DNA of 30,112 bases, taken from positions 1-30,112 of IMG/VR virus record IMGVR_UViG_3300045303_000166. One strand, written 5' to 3'. Numbering within the stretch: position 1 is the stretch's first letter; every line of letters begins with the position of its first letter. Origin of the DNA: a virus. The notes beneath the pieces were generated by a model, which worked only from the letters and a program-made list of their open reading frames with translations, did no database searches and had not been told where the DNA came from. Below, in pieces: positions 28,868 to 30,112 of this stretch. The translations under genes and the position numbers were made by a program.

Positions 28868-30112
28868 ATGGGACGCGTCCGCCGCTTGGTCGACACGATC
28901 ATCAAGGCGATCGCGCCGGGCCTACGCGAGGTCAACGGCAGCCGCGGCGGCTGGTATCCGCTCGTCGTCCGCGAACCGTATACCGGCGCCTGGCAGGTCA
29001 ACGTCGAGGCCCGCCGCGATCTGGTGCTCGCCTATTCGGCCGTGTTCTCGTGCGTGACCCTGATCGCCTCGGACATCGGGAAGCTCTGTCTCCGGCTCGT
29101 CGAGCGCACCGCGGACGGCGTCTGGATCGAGGCGAGCTCGCCGGCGTTCTCGCCCGTGCTGCGCAAGCCGAACCGCTACCAGACGATCAACAAGTTCGTC
29201 GAGCAGTGGATTAGCTCCAAGTTGATCTGGGGCAACACCTACGTCCTGAAACAGCGCGACCAGCGCGGCGTCGTCGTCGCGCTCTATGTGCTCGACCCGT
29301 GCCGCGTCAAGCCGCTGGTCGCCCCAGACGGCGGCATCTACTATGAGCTGCGCCGGGATGATCTCTCCGGCGACCTCGCCGGCCTCGAGCACGAGAGCCT
29401 CATCGTGCCGGCGCGCGAGATCATTCACGACACGATGATCTGTCTCTTCCATCCGCTGCTGGGCGTGTCGCCAATCTTCGCCTGCGGCCTGGCGGCGACG
29501 CAGGGCCTGGCGATTCAGAACAGCTCGACGACGTTCTTCGCGAAAGGGAGCCGGCCGAGTGCGCTCCTGACAGCGCCGGCGGGGATGACGGCCGAGCAGC
29601 TCGCGCAGGTCAAGGCGGACTGGGAAGCCTTCAACGGCCCCGAGAATGCCGGGCGCGTCGCGGCGGTCACGGCCGACCTGAAATACACGCAGTTGTCGAT
29701 GAACGCCGAGGACGCCCAACTGATCGAACAACTGAAGTGGACGGCGGAGACGGTGTGCTCGTGCTATCACGTGCCGCCCTACATGATTGGCGTCGGGCCG
29801 CCGCCGCCGTACGCCAACGTCGAACCGCTCTTGCAGCAGTACTACTCGCAGTGCATTCAATCGCTGCTGACGAATTTCGAGAAGGTCTACGACGAAGGCG
29901 TCGGGATCCTCGAGCCGGTCAACGGCACGCAGTACGGGACCGAGTTCGACATCGATGATCTGATCTGGATGGACACGGCGACGAAGACGAAGGCCGCGGC
30001 CGACTCGATCGGCTCGGGCGGCATGTCGCCCGACGAAGCGCGCCGGAAGTACTTCGGCCTCGGCCCCGTCACCGGGGGCCATACGCCGTACATGCAGCAG
30101 CAGATGTTCTCG
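28868..30112 (+). CDS. Portal protein, N-terminal 415 residues (continues at base 2)
   Basis: HK97-type portal protein. The dodecameric ring of such proteins sits at one capsid vertex, nucleates head assembly, and is the DNA channel and docking site for terminase and connector. The ATG at 28868 follows the previous gene by two bases. The frame is open to the window end and resumes at base 2, giving 464 aa, a normal length. Family-like features are the N-terminal segment with VNVEARRDLVLAYSAVFSCV, a long middle region with the NPVLRKPN-like motif RKPNRYQTINKFVEQW, and the C-terminal helix-rich region with a PPYMIG motif. It follows the capsid gene and two small head genes, the usual gene order. 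Confidence 0.9.
   Translation, partial: MGRVRRLVDTIIKAIAPGLREVNGSRGGWYPLVVREPYTGAWQVNVEARRDLVLAYSAVFSCVTLIASDIGKLCLRLVERTADGVWIEASSPAFSPVLRKPNRYQTINKFVEQWISSKLIWGNTYVLKQRDQRGVVVALYVLDPCRVKPLVAPDGGIYYELRRDDLSGDLAGLEHESLIVPAREIIHDTMICLFHPLLGVSPIFACGLAATQGLAIQNSSTTFFAKGSRPSALLTAPAGMTAEQLAQVKADWEAFNGPENAGRVAAVTADLKYTQLSMNAEDAQLIEQLKWTAETVCSCYHVPPYMIGVGPPPPYANVEPLLQQYYSQCIQSLLTNFEKVYDEGVGILEPVNGTQYGTEFDIDDLIWMDTATKTKAAADSIGSGGMSPDEARRKYFGLGPVTGGHTPYMQQQMFS
29986..30112. repeat. Terminal direct repeat, right copy (circular-overlap)
   Basis: Exact copy of bases 1-127. Removing one copy gives a closed circle of 29,985 bp. The portal gene then runs without interruption from 28868 across the junction to base 277. 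Confidence 0.95.

Overview
The window reads as one complete, circular (or circularly permuted) genome of a temperate, long-tailed phage. Bases 1-127 recur exactly as 29986-30112. The repeat lies inside one reading frame (portal), so joining the ends gives a closed map of 29,985 bp with an intact 464-aa portal protein. The DNA is GC-rich, genes are tightly packed, and many stops and starts overlap (ATGA, TGATG or GTGA). The head genes are HK97-type and the tail genes are of the non-contractile siphovirus kind: no sheath or baseplate-wedge genes, but a G/GT-type tail chaperone and a tape measure. The host cannot be named. A lipoprotein and a Sec-secreted protein carried by the phage, plus the high GC, suggest a GC-rich bacterium, perhaps diderm (inference).

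Layout on the circle. A divergent control region at about 15,886-15,967 separates two transcription units. Leftward (minus strand) are a cI-like repressor that is frameshifted in an A8 run, a small gene, a tyrosine integrase, a small Cys-rich gene, and an attP site that reproduces the 3' half of a tRNA-Ala(CGC). Beyond attP lies a four-gene minus-strand cassette (11,834-13,394) for a lipoprotein, a zinc-ribbon membrane protein, a Sec-secreted protein and a small soluble protein. It looks like a lysogenic-conversion (moron) cassette.

Rightward from 15,968 come a Cro-like gene, an excisionase-like gene and small early genes. They are followed by a recombination pair (a zinc-ribbon protein and a Cas4-like PD-(D/E)XK nuclease), a replication-initiator-like gene with a repeat-rich, origin-like tail, a possible helicase-loader-like gene and a RusA resolvase. 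Several small zinc-binding ORFs follow, then HNH, small and large terminase, and a ribbon-helix-helix gene. Next are a fused prohead protease-major capsid protein, two small head genes and the portal, which crosses the window ends. Then come a collagen-like protein, connector, head closure, HK97 gp10-like and tail-terminator proteins. A methyltransferase and a glycosyltransferase interrupt the tail block before the tail tube, the frameshifted chaperones, the tape measure, a hub-like protein and a fibre. The block closes with small membrane-protein ORFs where lysis genes would be expected, but no endolysin is recognisable.

No stretch longer than 300 bases lacks a gene. The two largest gaps are 13,395-13,659 (inverted repeats plus attP) and 20,291-20,558 (origin-like repeats). 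The most unusual points are the frameshifted repressor, an eight-copy GAAC microsatellite inside a small gene, a capsid-gene relic between terminase and capsid, the methyltransferase/glycosyltransferase insertion in the tail operon, and the envelope-protein cassette next to attP.
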